A program made the translations under genes and the position numbers. Under the pieces are notes generated by a model. That model had not been told where the DNA came from, did no database searches, and saw only the letters and a program-made list of their open reading frames with translations. Shown here piece by piece: positions 21,357 through 34,900 of a stretch of 60,183 nucleotides of DNA (the first letter of the stretch is position 1; each line of letters starts with the position of its first letter). Source of the DNA: Phoronis australis (Eukaryota; Phoronida; Phoronidae); NCBI GenBank assembly GCA_002633005.1, contig NMRA01000193.1, positions 312,990-373,172 on the forward strand. The letters run 5' to 3'.

Positions 21357-22243
21357 TCAGCGGTAGCTTGAGTTGAACTTGCACTCCAAGAATGGCTGGT
21401 GAAATCTTTGTCTACGGTTGCCAACACAGTTTGAGCACCACAGTTTACCCCCAACAACCTGATAGACATTGTGCGAGGTTCCTACAAGCAATTCCCTCAT
21501 CAACAATTCTTTCCTTTTAAAATAATGATCCTCAAAAAAAAACACAATTCTTGCATTTCTTTGGCAAAAAGGATTGATATCTTTACCGTAATAAAACCGC
21601 CGGAAATATCTTGCGTTTTTCATAAAGTTTCCATCAAAGACGAAACGATACGCGATCTTCAGTTTGCTTCCATTCTTTCGATGGCAATAAATAGTGCTAT
21701 TTTTTCTTTTTTTAAATATAATTTCTAGTTGTTTGGGGCACATGTACAAATGATATTGCACTTCGCATGACCTGTCCTGTGGTTTTCTCAACGACCAATT
21801 TAAATTTTTTTCGCCTTACATTCGACAGCCGGATTTTATTCGTTGATTGGGATTGAATTGCCCAAGGCCGCACCTCTAAAAGAGGAGTCCGTCTGAAAGC
21901 TGTGATTTTAATGGGAAAACATGGGAAAGGTGGGCAATTAATTCCATCATCGGATGTTCTCCAAGAAGTGACCTTTAGAATACATAAACAGGAAAAGAGA
22001 GACAAACGATTCTATCATTGGACCCTCTCCGCTCGTGATCGGTCTCTCATGGAGAAAGCATCAAGAGAAACCGGACAAGGGTGGCCGTGGATGCCATCCA
22101 AGGGCTGCGACCCCGAATATGGAATATATCACAATTTCGAAATAATATTGAAAAAAGAAGAGCTACAGATAACGCCATTATCCCTTGCCAGAGAAGGTCC
22201 CTGTAGAAACAGTGTTGCATTGACGTATAACTTGTCTTCATGA
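21357..22243. other. Cluster of unassigned ORFs
   Basis: Three overlapping or adjacent open frames exceed 95 codons: minus 21357-21791 (144 codons, with an LWCSNCVGNRRQR segment), minus 21712-22005, and plus 21902-22243 (113 codons, starting MILMGKHGKGGQLIPSSDVL and containing GQGWPWMPSKGCDPEYGIYH). I recognise no domain in any. They cannot all be coding because they overlap on opposite strands; the plus-strand 113-codon frame has the most protein-like composition. Intergenic position suggests a mobile-element remnant or chance. Confidence 0.25.
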
Positions 22244-23499
22244 ATTGAGATATATGAATCAATTTGCTCAGGAGAATCTGTGTATATCAAGTTTTCTAAA
22301 TAATTTCCAAGTATGCATGACTAAGATCACGTTATACAGTGCATTACGAGAATTTCTGATGCATAAAGTATTCTCCTGACGAGGGCCCAAGGCACCCAGA
22401 GGATAAATACAGCACGTGCCGCCGCACTTCCTGCGCCCTTGACATTACCATTTCCATTATTTGCTAACAGCACCCCAATATGCTGCATTTTAGTATGTAT
22501 CACAATACGAATAGTTGCCATTTATCCAGAGCGACTGGTCTTTTTTCCACTACTTTCTGCTCGACATGAATGCCAACAGGAGAAATTTTCAGACGTCATT
22601 TTCCCCGGGGAATGCATTTAGGTGGTGGAATCGACATGAACAGTACCACCGTGTGAACAGGGCCAGTGCACAATCGACAGTCATAAATGATCTAAGACAT
22701 TTTACTTTTGCACTGCTTCTCAAAGTTTTCTGATCCACTTTCACACAAACAAAACAGACAAAATGACATTCTGTTGAATAGATGTATTAAGTATCTCTTC
22801 TCCATTTATATACAATAGAAATTTTAAGAAAATTTACATCACGATAACATCAAAATAGTCGGCCAGGCAGAAATAAAAACAAGACTCTATACTATACAAC
22901 AATATAAATATTGCAATGACATTTCCGCTGAACACCCGGACGTCAACAGCACAATTTCCGGCCAAAATGTACACGACACCTCCACTGGGATAACACCCAC
23001 TACTGGACAACATAAGTGACTGGGGTTAGGTCCTTTCATTTCCACTGTTAACACTCACAGAAGTGTAGTTATACGACAGAAAAGATAATGAAGCGATTTT
23101 TGTCATAAGTGTTTGGTTCAGCTAGGACTATCGGTTAAGTTGAGGCAAATATCTAATGTTGATGATCACTAATCCCTTCTGTCTAACCAAATGCGTACCT
23201 ACTAAAAAATCGCTCTTAAACCCCTTATTTAATTACTTTCAGACAAGATCATTTTGCAATAGACCATCTTCCAAGGTCTGGAAAGATGGGGAAAATTTGG
23301 CACATCAGAATATAGTAAAGTTGCAAAGGCAAAAAAAATCCCAATTGTTTCTAGTCTCTACCTACTCATTTCGAAGCCTATGCTCAAACATTCAAGAAAT
23401 AAAAAAGCAGCCGCCCACATCAATTTCACTTAAGGTCTGGTGTTTTTCTTGACAAGCTGCATGGAAGGTTTGGAACACCATGATATGCCAAACGAAGAG

Positions 23500-23645
23500 T
23501 AAAACAAAACAAATCCTGCATCATTCTTGCTCCTCTCAGGTGGATTTCCCTTTTTTGAAAAAGTGAGCAAATAAACATACAACACCACCACAACTGGATT
23601 TTCAAAAAAAGAGACCAGAACCAACTATGCTTACTTGGCCAAAAG
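23500..23645 (+). repeat. Dispersed repeat C, copy 1
   Basis: Shares with 26146-26290 the order CTGCATCA / CCGCATCA, CTCAGG(T/C)GGATTT, TTTTTTGAAAAAGTGA, TTTTCAAAAAAAG, AGAACCAACTA and TTGGCCA. It lies in the AUTS2 3' flank; the second copy is in an AUTS2 intron. Confidence 0.7.
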
Positions 23646-25025
23646 CGACACATTTTTTTCCATCACCATGGCAATAAACCCATTGTGACCAGACAGAAGT
23701 GACTAAAGATCTTCATTAACATTAAGTGTCCTCTGGTTTACACACAAATATGTAGTTTGATGAACATGGTCACTTTGCGATGCTTTTCACGTTTGCATTT
23801 CAACAAAAAAAGAATAAACTAGCTGATGTTTTGGCAAACTGAAAACAGCACTGAGATCATCTTAGAGAATATGTCTCAAAATTAACAAATCAACTTGTAC
23901 AAGTGGAGGCCTGTCTTAGAAAAAATCATCACATTGCATTGATATAGGTCAGTGCATGAGTATTCATTTCCATATTTCACTTTAAAACGCCGAAAACATA
24001 ACTAAGAAGAGTAATGAGCACCACCAGAAGATTATTAAGCTTCTTAAAAATATTTTTGTGAACAAAAGTAAACCATGGAAATGAATACATATATCCTAGT
24101 GTTGCTAGAGACATAATCAACTAGTCTAAAATTTCTGACAAATACACTACCCTTTACAGGGACTCCATGAAGCGGACTGCCGACTTAAACACCTTTTAAT
24201 GAATAGGCGGGGATTAAGCCAAGCTTTCCAAGACATATTTTAAATTAATGCTTAAATCCCACCTACACACCAATGTCTGCAGTCTCAGCTAAAAAGCTTT
24301 GCTCTTTCACATTTTACAAAGCTAGCTATGTCAAACATGGACAAACAAACCCCCAGAGTAACCCGGAGTAACCACCGAGTAACCGGAACAACTGTAAAAC
24401 TCCATCAGGCTGAAGAAGTGAGCATCTCATGACCAGACTCATAAATACTCAAGATTTGAAAGTCTAAATTCTCTGGCTGGATTTTATAAACACAATGGCC
24501 AGACAACACACCCTATGGGTATACCCAGACCACTGCATCCTATAACATGTACAGTACAGAAACCAATGAAGTCTGAAACTGCTGTAACTCACAGCAGTGG
24601 TCAGTGTTGAAAAAAGTTGTGTTGGGCAGAAGTTTCCACAGTTACATCATAGAAAAAATTGATTGCAGCCACCATAACTTCAGCCACTAATATTGTTGAT
24701 CAATGCATGAATTTTATCTTAGACAAGTGACAGCACAGTTTTCTGAAGAGCTCCCACCATCAAACTGCTGGGAATGTTGTTCAAACACCACTAACGTCTA
24801 TTTACAATACTCGCGCTAAGTCCCACATAGTTTAGCATATGGCAGTTGTGCTCAGACACACTTATACAATAATTTAGAGAGAGATCACAATAACAGTACT
24901 TACAGATAGAATGATTGTTTCTTAAAACACATGTCTCTCTGATAACAAAACAACAAAACCATTCTCCTCCAATGATTGACTGGTTCATAACAATATATTG
25001 CTCGTGCCACTTCTCAAGGCAAGTA

Positions 25026-25980
25026 CTATCTCGAGTGTGTTTCATGTTCTGTTAAGCCATTCGCTCGACTACTGTCGTGTGGACTTGACGTCGACTTTGA
25101 CTTTGGCGAGGAGCCTGTCCGACTTGCGGATGGTATCAATGGAGGCGGGACACCGACAGCACTAGATGGCGGACTCCTGGTACTAGCCAAGTGATTCACA
25201 GCTGGACTCGCTGCTCGGGGGGGCAACATTCCAAACTGTCCAAAGTAATCCGGCGGCCGCATGAGTGAATTCTTGCTGCGTTCTAACTCTAGCCGCTCTG
25301 CATGGTACGGGTGCATGAGCCGCTCAAACTCCCGTGTTTGATGCTCCCGAGCCAGCAGCATCTCCCGCTCCCGCAGGCGTTCCTGGTCAATGATGGGCGC
25401 CAGAGGGTTGGTATACCTCTGGTGCATTAGTCTCTCACGTTCCAGCAGCTCCCGCTGTGACATCATTCGCTGAGCGTTAAGGGTGTCCATCATGCTACGC
25501 TCGAATGGCGACCAGAGTGAAGCATGTGGAGGTGGTGGCCCCGCCCTCTCTGTCAGCCCACCATAGTGGCCTAGTTGCAACATACGGTTACGTTCGTACG
25601 CCCCCAATGACACGCCCAGTGCATGGGGGTTCAGTCCAGTGGGTAGAGCCTGTGTGCCTGCCGATGAGGATGATGGTGGCAGTTCAGGTTTTTCCTTGTC
25701 ATGACTCACAAACACAATTTCATCGTCCTTACGTTCCTCCTTCACCTTTCTCTCCAGTTTAACCTCTGAACTGTTGAAGGCACTGCTTCCATTACCAGAG
25801 TCTCGTGTGTCTGCGTGTTCCCCGTTTCTCAACGGTGACCCAGAACGAAGAGGTGATCTAGACCGTGACCTATGTGTATCCTTACGAGAACGTTCGCGGT
25901 CGCGCCCACGCTCCTGGTCCGAACCATCGCGTCTGCTCCTGTCGGGTGATGATCTACTTGACAATCGGCCTTCCCTTTCC
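25026..25980 (-). CDS. AUTS2: AUTS2 last coding exon l
   Basis: Acceptor atttctttcag; the first base completes Lys, then about 317 codons to TAG at 25026-25028. Parts in order: an RS/RE-rich stretch (SRRDGSDQERGRDRERSRKD), SSEVKLERKVKEERKDDEIV matching SSEVKVKEERKED of vertebrate AUTS2, a Met/Arg/Glu-rich region (ERLREREMLLAREHQTREFE), then a Pro/Ser-rich end with VPPPLIPSASRTGSSPKSKS. One exon covers what vertebrates also hold in a large 3' exon. Confidence 0.95.
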
Positions 25981-28900
25981 CTGAAAGAAATAGACACAGT
26001 ACTGGCTACTCAACAGAGAACTAGTATTTCAATAAAATTCCTCACTTCATATAAGGCCACATAAGTATAGTTGGTTTTGGTCTGCCAATTTCAGTCAAGC
26101 TACACAAGGTAAAGCAAGGGTAAGCAATAACTTACCATTCAATGAAAAAAAAAAAAACAATTCCGCATCAATATTGTTAGTCTCAGGCGGATTTTCTTTT
26201 TTTGAAAAAGTGAACATTCGTCAAGTAAAAAAATACTGCATCACTCCATTTTCAAAAAAAGGGTAGAACCAACTAGGCTTTTTTGGCCATACAGACTCAT
26301 TTTAAAAGTATCATTAAAAGACTGGGTCATAACTTCTGTGATTTCACTACTTTACACGGGGAATCGTTGGAAATTTTACATGGAGTAAATACAGGCCTTA
26401 CTGAGTGTACACAAGCATACTGGTGCACTCACTTCATCTCTCTGTGCTTCTCTCGATCTTTTTCTCTTTCAGCTGCCAACTCTTTATGTCGTTCCCTCTC
26501 TTTTTCTATCTCCCTGCAAAGTTATCAGAAGCGCATATATACATGGTGTGCTTCAATCAACAGAGGGCACTTCCACAGGTACAATGGGCACAACAGGACA
26601 TTCCTCTACATTTTTGGAAAATGTGTACCTTGCCAAACGAGAGGACATTCAAGTTTTCCATGGCACACCAAAATCTCTTTTTGACAGTTTTGTGGTCAGG
26701 CTTTCAAAGGCCTAGACTGAAAATACCAAATATTTTATGTAAAACAGAATACTGAAATGAAATTTGTTATTCTTGAAAAAAAAATCGACCAGAAAGTTAA
26801 ACTCTGGTTTTACTATTTTGTGAAAATGTACTGTTATGTGACAACCAACTTTCGGTTATTACATTAATTTTGTGAATCTACATGATAAACAATTTGACAA
26901 GCGGATGTTTTCACAGGTTGAAAATTTGTATTAAAAATGAATGTGTGACACCAGGAACCTGTGGAAAACAGTTATCTTGATTGCATTACGTAGACGCAAC
27001 TCACGAAAATACAAGATCATGCAAGTCTTCAAAAAATATCGGCATGCATTACAAATGGAACATGTGACCACTCTGGCTTTTGTTGCGACCCAACCCTGAA
27101 CTATTTAACTGGCAGTTTTATTAGAGCTGCATTTCCAAGTGTCAAGAAAATTTTGAAACCTTCAGGGTAAGCTGCACATACAATGTTTTATATTTTAAAA
27201 TTACAGAATCATAAGTTGAGGCAGGTATTTCGAGATTTCAGGCGAAAAAACACACGGTGAATGGTTTTGATTGAAATACATACCCCTGCCTGCCCTGGTA
27301 CATACTTTGTCTCAAGTCAGACATTTCAAACTCAGATCCCAGACCAGAAAAGTTTTGAATTTGAGTCAATGAAACATTGACATTGGTCAGTTTAGAAGCC
27401 ATTGCATCAACTGCAGTTGAACATGTATGAAATGAACAGAATTTTTTAAAAGTAACAGAAAAAAGCATCTGATAATGTAGTTAAATTGTTGCTACCTATC
27501 AGTTCATGATTCACTAGGTTGAGAACAGGCAGGACCCCAAGTCACTGATAGCAATGTTTGGCAGTGAATGGGTAAGTCACCAAAAGGGTTCCTTGGCAAA
27601 GAAAGAGTTAACATAGGACTTCAATGAGAAATGAAAAGAACAGAAAGCTAGGAAAAAAACAAACTCTGACCAAAGCTCGCAAAGAACAATTTGATGGCTG
27701 TGGTGAAAACATCTTTTCAACTTTTCTGTTCCTGCTGTTAATGCCTTGTCATCGTTTAACTTGCATGCTGTTACAAATTCCAGGTTATTCAACTGAGTCA
27801 ATCAGTTGGCTAACCATACCTTTCCCTGTCAAGCTGCTCCCTTCGGTCCTTTTCTAGGAGTGCCCCCATCTCCCTTTCCTCAGCCAGCTTGGCCAAGGGG
27901 TGTTTGAAAGAGCCTGGGGCACGGTGGAGCCTGCTCCACTCGTGTGCTGACCCCAGGCCGGGGAGGTCACGGCCACCGAACAGACTGCTGCCTGTAAAGA
28001 GAGTGGGACTAAAATCAAACCTCTCCTTGCCAAAAGTTTAGTAATACTCTAGAGCACATTTTGCAGTCATCTGGCTACTTTGATTCAATATCTTCCAATG
28101 TCTCCTTATATTCTCTGCTGCATTTATCATCAGATAATGAGCCTGTACCAACACTACAGAATTTGATTGTAAGACAGATGTTACCATCTCACTCAAACAC
28201 TTTTTGCATATACCCAAACAGTGAAGCTGCACTGAAGCCAAGCATCAAAACTGCCAGTTTCAAATAAATGCCAATGCATTCACTTTCTAATAATTTCATT
28301 TTCCTTTTTATTTTGTACTCAGTCAAAAAGCAGGCTGTGGTACCTAATCCAGGCATTCCCGCGAGTCCATTTCCTAATCCACTGTAGGGTGATGGTCGGG
28401 CGAATGGAGCCAAATGACTAGAGGTGAGGAGTGAGCTGGGAAGGTTGGGCACATCAAAAGGACTACGGTTGTGTCGCACTGGAAAGGAAAAACCAAACTT
28501 AATACCTGTTACACAAGTTTAACAATAAGGTTAACACAGCAGAAAATGTATCAGGGTTTGGATGGAGTTACACAGTTGAATAAAAGTACATTACTAATAT
28601 CCCATACTGGCATATTCACATGGACAATATCAGGATATCAATGGGAAAAATTCGGTTGGATTCTTGCGCTTTTACGAGACTTCTTGGAATAATACAGAGC
28701 TTAGTGCATAACCTAAGATCAATAACAAAGGCAAAACTATACAACCAAATGAGAAAAATAATGTCTACGTTGAGAATCAACTAAATAGTCTTAATTAAAA
28801 AATTATCCTCTCTGTTTAGCAACTCTGCTTTCACGCAGCAACTTGACAACCTACCACCAGGTGCCAGCAGCGTGGGTGTGGCTCCATCTGGTGGCCGTGG

Positions 28901-31900
28901 TATATTGCCCGGGTGCAGGTGAGTGGGAGGTCGGAGGGGTTCTGCTGGTGATTTGGCCTCAATACCTTTCGGTTCAACATGCTGTTTCTGCTGATGATTG
29001 TATATTTCATAGGCAACCCGCACGTGGGCGATGCACCACTTGCCAGACTTCTAGTGGAGAGAAAGAAGCGATGACTACTTGACATGGACGGACAAGTGTG
29101 GACTTGTTCAACATGCATGAACTACCAAGCTGGATAACAACATAATGTTACTACACAGCTGAACAGTACTTTCTACACTACTCAGCAATTGCTATCATAT
29201 TGCATGGGCAGCACATCATGGGGGGCTGGATGAATTACAGCCACCCACTTTTTTCAGTGCTGTGCTACCCATGGTCTGTGGGCGGTTCACCACAGGGGGG
29301 GCTGGGCTATATCCCCACTTTTTTCAGTCCTGCGCCGCCCATGTTCTGGTAAGCAATGAATACATTAATGTTGCTATCAATTGTACTATTTACATTAATT
29401 ATATGGCCACAATATAAAAATCTGAAAGCATTACATTTTTAAGTCGTTTTGAATACTTAACGTAGCAATAAGTGGGTGCATGCACTATGCAAAGGTTTAC
29501 CCCCGGTGTTCCTGGCGGCTTGGCTGGGCCACTAACTTTGTGAGGTAGACTAGAGGTGGCCATGGCCTTTTCACGCTCCTGCAGGGATATCAGGAATTGG
29601 TTGTGTTGTTGGCCGAGCCCCTGTGAACCCAGCTGAAAACAGACAACAGGTGGCAGCAAGGTCAATGTTTGCTTTGGCAACTGGTTGTTGAATGTAAGAT
29701 TTTAGATAGTACTGAATGGATATACTGCATTAAAATGAAATTAAGTTACTTACAAAGCGACGTTTTTAGCTGCAGCTGGACAAAGTGTGAGTTTACTACT
29801 TTCAACAGTGGAGACTGTTACAGCTGAAAGAACTGGTCGAATCATTGTTTCCCTGTGCAAAAATATTGATTCTGGTTCATCTGAACAGGCCAGGGATTCA
29901 CTTTTGTTAAGTTGTATGATAAAAATTTATCCGAAAGAGATGTTCACTCACTTTTGGCTGGAAGGCTCCGTGTAAACCCGAGCCCAGAGCTGCGGGTGGC
30001 CCTGCTGTGGGATGCAGGACAGGGGGTAGACCAGGGTACGTCTGTAGGGGGCTGGGGAACTGAAATGAACAAGGCATTGGTCATAAACCCATCATGGCAA
30101 GAGGTTTCTACACACAGGCAAACGAATCATTCAGTGAAAAAGAATAAGACTATAAATCCAGTGAAACATATAGCTCTATGTGTATGTGCGTGTGTGCGTG
30201 CACGTGCATGTACACAATGCTTTAGCTAGAACTAAATGTTAACAAAAACAGCAGAAATAGCTATTTTTAAGTGAACAGTATCCTTGGCAGCACATAATCA
30301 AATTCAAGGACTTGATTGTGCACTAAGACCAAAGATGGAAGTGTCCTCTTTTTATCATCTGAATCAATCGAGAACAGGTCACCATTCACCACCATGGACA
30401 GAGAACAGGACACCATTCAACAGCATGAACAGAGAACAGGACACCATCCACCAGCGTGGACAGAGAACAGGACACCATTCACCAGCATGGACAGAGAACA
30501 GGTCACCATTCACCAGCATGGATAGAGAACAGGACACCATTAACCAGAATGGACAGAGAACAGAACACCATACACCAGCATGGACAGAGAACAGGTCACC
30601 ATTCACCAGCATGGACAGAGAACAGGACACCATTCACCAGCACGGACAGAGAACATGTCACCATTCACCAGCATAGGCAGAGAACAGGACAACATTCACC
30701 AGCATGGACAGAGAACAGGTCACCATTCACCAGCATGGACAGAGAACAGGACACCATTCAACAGCATGAACAGAGAACAGGACACCATTAACCAGCATGA
30801 ACAGAGAACAGGACACCATTCACCAGCATGGACAGAGAACAGGACACCATACACCAGCATAGGCAGAGAACAGGACACCATTCACCAGCACGGACAGAGA
30901 ACAGGACATCATTCACCAGCCCGGAGGCATTCACGGGGTAAGTCACAAACTAGCTGAATGTAAGCATTTTTAAGGGCAGCGCAGTTGTTTAAAGTAATAG
31001 GATAGTACCTCTGCTACAAAGGATTGAATTTCATAAATGTTTTTTTAGTATCAATAGTACAATTGTAAAATATTTTCAAAATCCTTGATGATGACAAAAT
31101 CTCATTATGTGCACAAAAGCATGTCCAGATGAGATCCTTTTAACCAGAGAGCTCAAGTGTCAAAAATCAAGACTTTTGTTTTTGAAGGAATGTTAATGTC
31201 TACATTTTTGATAGTGGAGTTCTCGGGTTAAAAGGCCCTAACCCAGAAACCCTTTTTGTAACTAGTAAAAGAGAAAAACAGAATTTGCAAGGTTCCTGTT
31301 ATAAAACTCGTGTTTATGGAAATTATGGTGATTTTCATGAAAAATCACATTTTTTTAGAAAAAATATAATCCCAATTACAAGCACAGGGCTTGACACTTA
31401 GCATGTCATCTCGCCAAATCCGACCTGGCAAAATTCCCTGGTCACCAAACAGGAAACAAAATCACCCGAACACGGGAACTGTGTATATGCAGGTGTAGAA
31501 ATGTAGGCTCACATGGCCCATAGGTGGCAGCAGGGAGCATGAAAAATCAGGGTACCATGAACTGAAGAACCAGCATACTGGGGAAATGTTCCTGTAACAC
31601 TGAATTTCTTATTTTTAGTTGAACAGACAATTGTGGGATTGGAAATGTCCAATTACCCTCCGAAACCCAATATTCCATGCAGACCCACCTCCTACCTAAG
31701 GGACCAGCAGGCGATCATTCTCAACCCATTCTGGTTTTTGCCGAACAATTCCAAAACTGTCAGTAAACTTCCCGTAGTATCTTGGGCATGTGTTCGGATG
31801 TGTGCGTGGTGACTTGAGATTTTTATCAGGTTGCCAAACAAAATTTGAGGTCACATTGGTAACCTGTAGGTTACCAAATCAAATTCTGAATTATCTGGGC

Positions 31901-34900
31901 ATTATTTTTGTGCTCTTAAAACAATTCTGTGATCATTAAGGATAAAAAGTTATTTATGAATTTTACCCTTGGTAATGCAGGTATCCTTATCATCTTAACT
32001 AGCATCATCAAGCCAGTTCCTCATGTAATGAGCACAAATGACCAGACACCTTCCCACACACAAGTCAGTCAATTTGAAAATGCATATGTCTCTCTCTGAC
32101 TATAAGTTGAATGAGGACAGCATGAAATCTAGAACAGTGTTACATGCCAAGCTGGTATTATCAGTATCTATTCAGCTGAATATCCACAGGGACATGGGAC
32201 ATCACAAGACCATGACCATACAAAGCAGATTCACTCACCCCTGGTCTGTAGAAAGGTGAATCGAACTTCTGGAACTTGTCAAACTGAAACATGGAGAGAC
32301 AAATGACAATTAGTGACACAACAAGATGTTCTCAATGACTGGACCAAGCTGTGATAAGTGTCAGGTCAACAATGACATTACCCAAGAACAATTAGCTATT
32401 GTTAAACAACCATGGTTAGGTTCAAGTGGCATTTCAGATTCACTGTAAAAACAGGATGAACAGAATATAAAGACATTCAGCCTTAAGGTAGAGTGATGAC
32501 CTACCTCAACCTGTGTAGAGTTGAAAAGACAATGCACAGTTTGAACTCATTAGCCATTCCTATCCCAAATTAGGATATTTTGACTGTTTGGAACTGTTTT
32601 TGTTTCATATTAATGCCCAAGCCTTACATACAAACTACCCACAGTATGGACACGCACTATCGAACATGAACTAATGTTTTGTAATCTCGTCAAGTTTGAA
32701 TTTTCTGTTATGGAGAACATCGAGAAACAATCCGCATTAAAAAAGATAGTGAATGTATCACAACCACTATTCAATTTACTAAATTTAATCCCAGATTCCT
32801 CATAAATCTACATGTTGAAATATCTTAACAAGTGCCCTGACATGACAGCGTACAACTTCATTTCACTGAAATCTCAAGGTCAGTTTTGCAAGTGCACCAG
32901 CTCTGCCACTAAAACTGAACAAAAAAAGTGAACCTGAACTCTCCACAGATCAACACATGGTCACCTAGAATTGACATACAGCCTATTTGTATCCGTCTCA
33001 CTTCACAACAAAAACCTGTACTCGACAACAAACAAAAGAGAAAACCGGACAGATAGATCAACAGTCTTCTCAGCTCACTCGTACATTCATATATATCCAC
33101 TCACTGCTTTTCCAGCTTAACTACTGTAATACGTAGACAGCTAGCTTAATTAAGAACTTGGCGAGGTGGACTCGACTCAAAAACAACAGAGCGCACCTGG
33201 CTACTAACATACAATTTAGTCAAGGATCTCTTCGGAAATTAACACCTCTCCTCCCATTGATTGGTGCTAATTAGACGGAATTAACGACTGCGCTGCGCTA
33301 TACTGTTTCTAGCAATATCAGGCAATGCTAACTGCAGTGACACGCAGCTGTAGCGCATCATTTATGTGACTTAACTACAGGAGAGGTCACCTGAGACAAT
33401 GCACTAATTTCCTTGAAAGACGGCCTTTTAACAAACACATTATCTGTTTAATAAGCAGAGACGCCCAACAAAGCAATACTTACAGTGAAACCAGGTTGTT
33501 ACATGGTTTTAAATCAAATGAGTCTTCTCTATTTTGAAAGGAGATTGTATTGACAGTTTAACAAAAGCCTTGTTAGAACTAACTTAAGAAGCACATTGTC
33601 GACACACTGGCTTCCAAGACTGAGTGAAGGGGACAGTCTACAGGCGCAAGATACACAGACAATGTTCTGTCAATATTATCTTAACTGATACAACACCACT
33701 ACAGGCAAGCACTCCTTCAATCTTAAATAGTGCAGCCTCGAAAATCTTAGAATAGTACTCCAGTGTGTACACAGTTCAGAATACAAACGTGCACACTAAG
33801 AAGCTATGGACAAGTCCTCACCAGTCACTCTAACTTAAACTGAATGGAAGGTGCGGACACGCCCATGCCTGCTGGTAAACCACTGAGGGGAAGAAGTGCT
33901 TGAATGATTCAATGAGGCAGAAGGGTTTGATGAAGCTTTGTCAATTACTAGGTACAAACTATTGGCACCTACAGACAGACACCACACAGGCTTACAGCTA
34001 TGGAACCCATGACACTTACCAGATGGGGTATGCCGGCGGCCGCGGCAGCAGGCGGTAACAGTCCGCCCCCCATGGTAGGGGGGTAGGGACTGTAGGTGTG
34101 TTGATGCATGTGCTGATGCTGATGCATATGTTGGTGTTGATGTGTCTCCGTGCGCAACAACGGCAGTGCACTCAGGGGACCACTGGTCATACGATCCTGG
34201 GTGGCCAGGAACTGACTGTTGAGTTGCTTCAATAACTCCTGCTGCTGTTGGTCTGATGGAGGTGAGAAATACAGTTAGATGTGCCAATTAACAGGATGAT
34301 ACTTTGGTTAAACTGTGCCATACTGTACAGTTGAATTTATTTTCGTGAAAAGGATTGTATACTCACTGTTGAATACAGCAAGACAATAAGTGTAGAAATA
34401 CAATAGAACATTATTGCGTTACTACCTGCACAACAATTGTATGCAAAAAAAAACAGTCACCTAAGCAGAACCGTTTTTATTGCACTTGTTAGTACAAAGA
34501 CCTGTCAGTGGTAACTAACCTACTACCAAAGTAGACTAAGCAGACTTTGACAGAACTCTGCCAAACTTGGACGAACTTTTTTAGCCAGAATTATTCAGCA
34601 GTTCAGTGGAACTTCTGTACCAATGCTATAAGGTTCTGTGGAACTTAAGAGTTTAATGTTACATTATTGTGTCTAGACACTAATTGTTTATTTGTGAATA
34701 GACTTAAAAGGCAAGTTGTTGACAATTCCATAAAGTGCAATGAGCAACAAATGTTGAGAACTAGCCTGAATTGAAATGGATTCTAACCTGTTCAGTGCCC
34801 AAAAACTTTAGAACTACTGTATTTAACGCAACCCAGAAGACGCACATATGACATGTGCCAGACATGGAGATTTACCCCAAATGGTTTTCATCATAGGATT

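Larger units (their letters stand above)
19292..25025. other. Intergenic stretch: SETD6 promoter side and AUTS2 3' UTR
   Basis: No gene can be firmly supported. Contents: SETD6 upstream sequence, a 21-nt palindrome (19772-19792), a possible orphan first exon (19704-19737), MITE family B copy 2, unassigned ORFs between 21097 and 22243, a dispersed repeat at 23500-23645, and AUTS2 3'-UTR sequence downstream of the stop at 25026. I found no AATAAA for AUTS2; ATTAAA variants occur near 24195 and 23226 on the minus strand. Confidence 0.5.

Noticed and set aside
30370-30924. CRISPR-like array
   Set aside because: There are no distinct spacers; units are contiguous and near-identical, and the context is an animal intron.
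30284-30957. Overlapping ORFs of 70-130 codons with a repeated peptide
   Set aside because: They are produced by the 31-bp minisatellite, which lacks stops in all plus frames; there is no start or domain evidence.
31384-31460. hAT-type left end (CAGGGCTTGACAC)
   Set aside because: No convincing right terminus or target duplication was found.
33835-34287. 150-codon minus ORF overlapping AUTS2 exon d
   Set aside because: Frame shadow; the adjacent frame gives the conserved AUTS2 sequence with correct splice sites.
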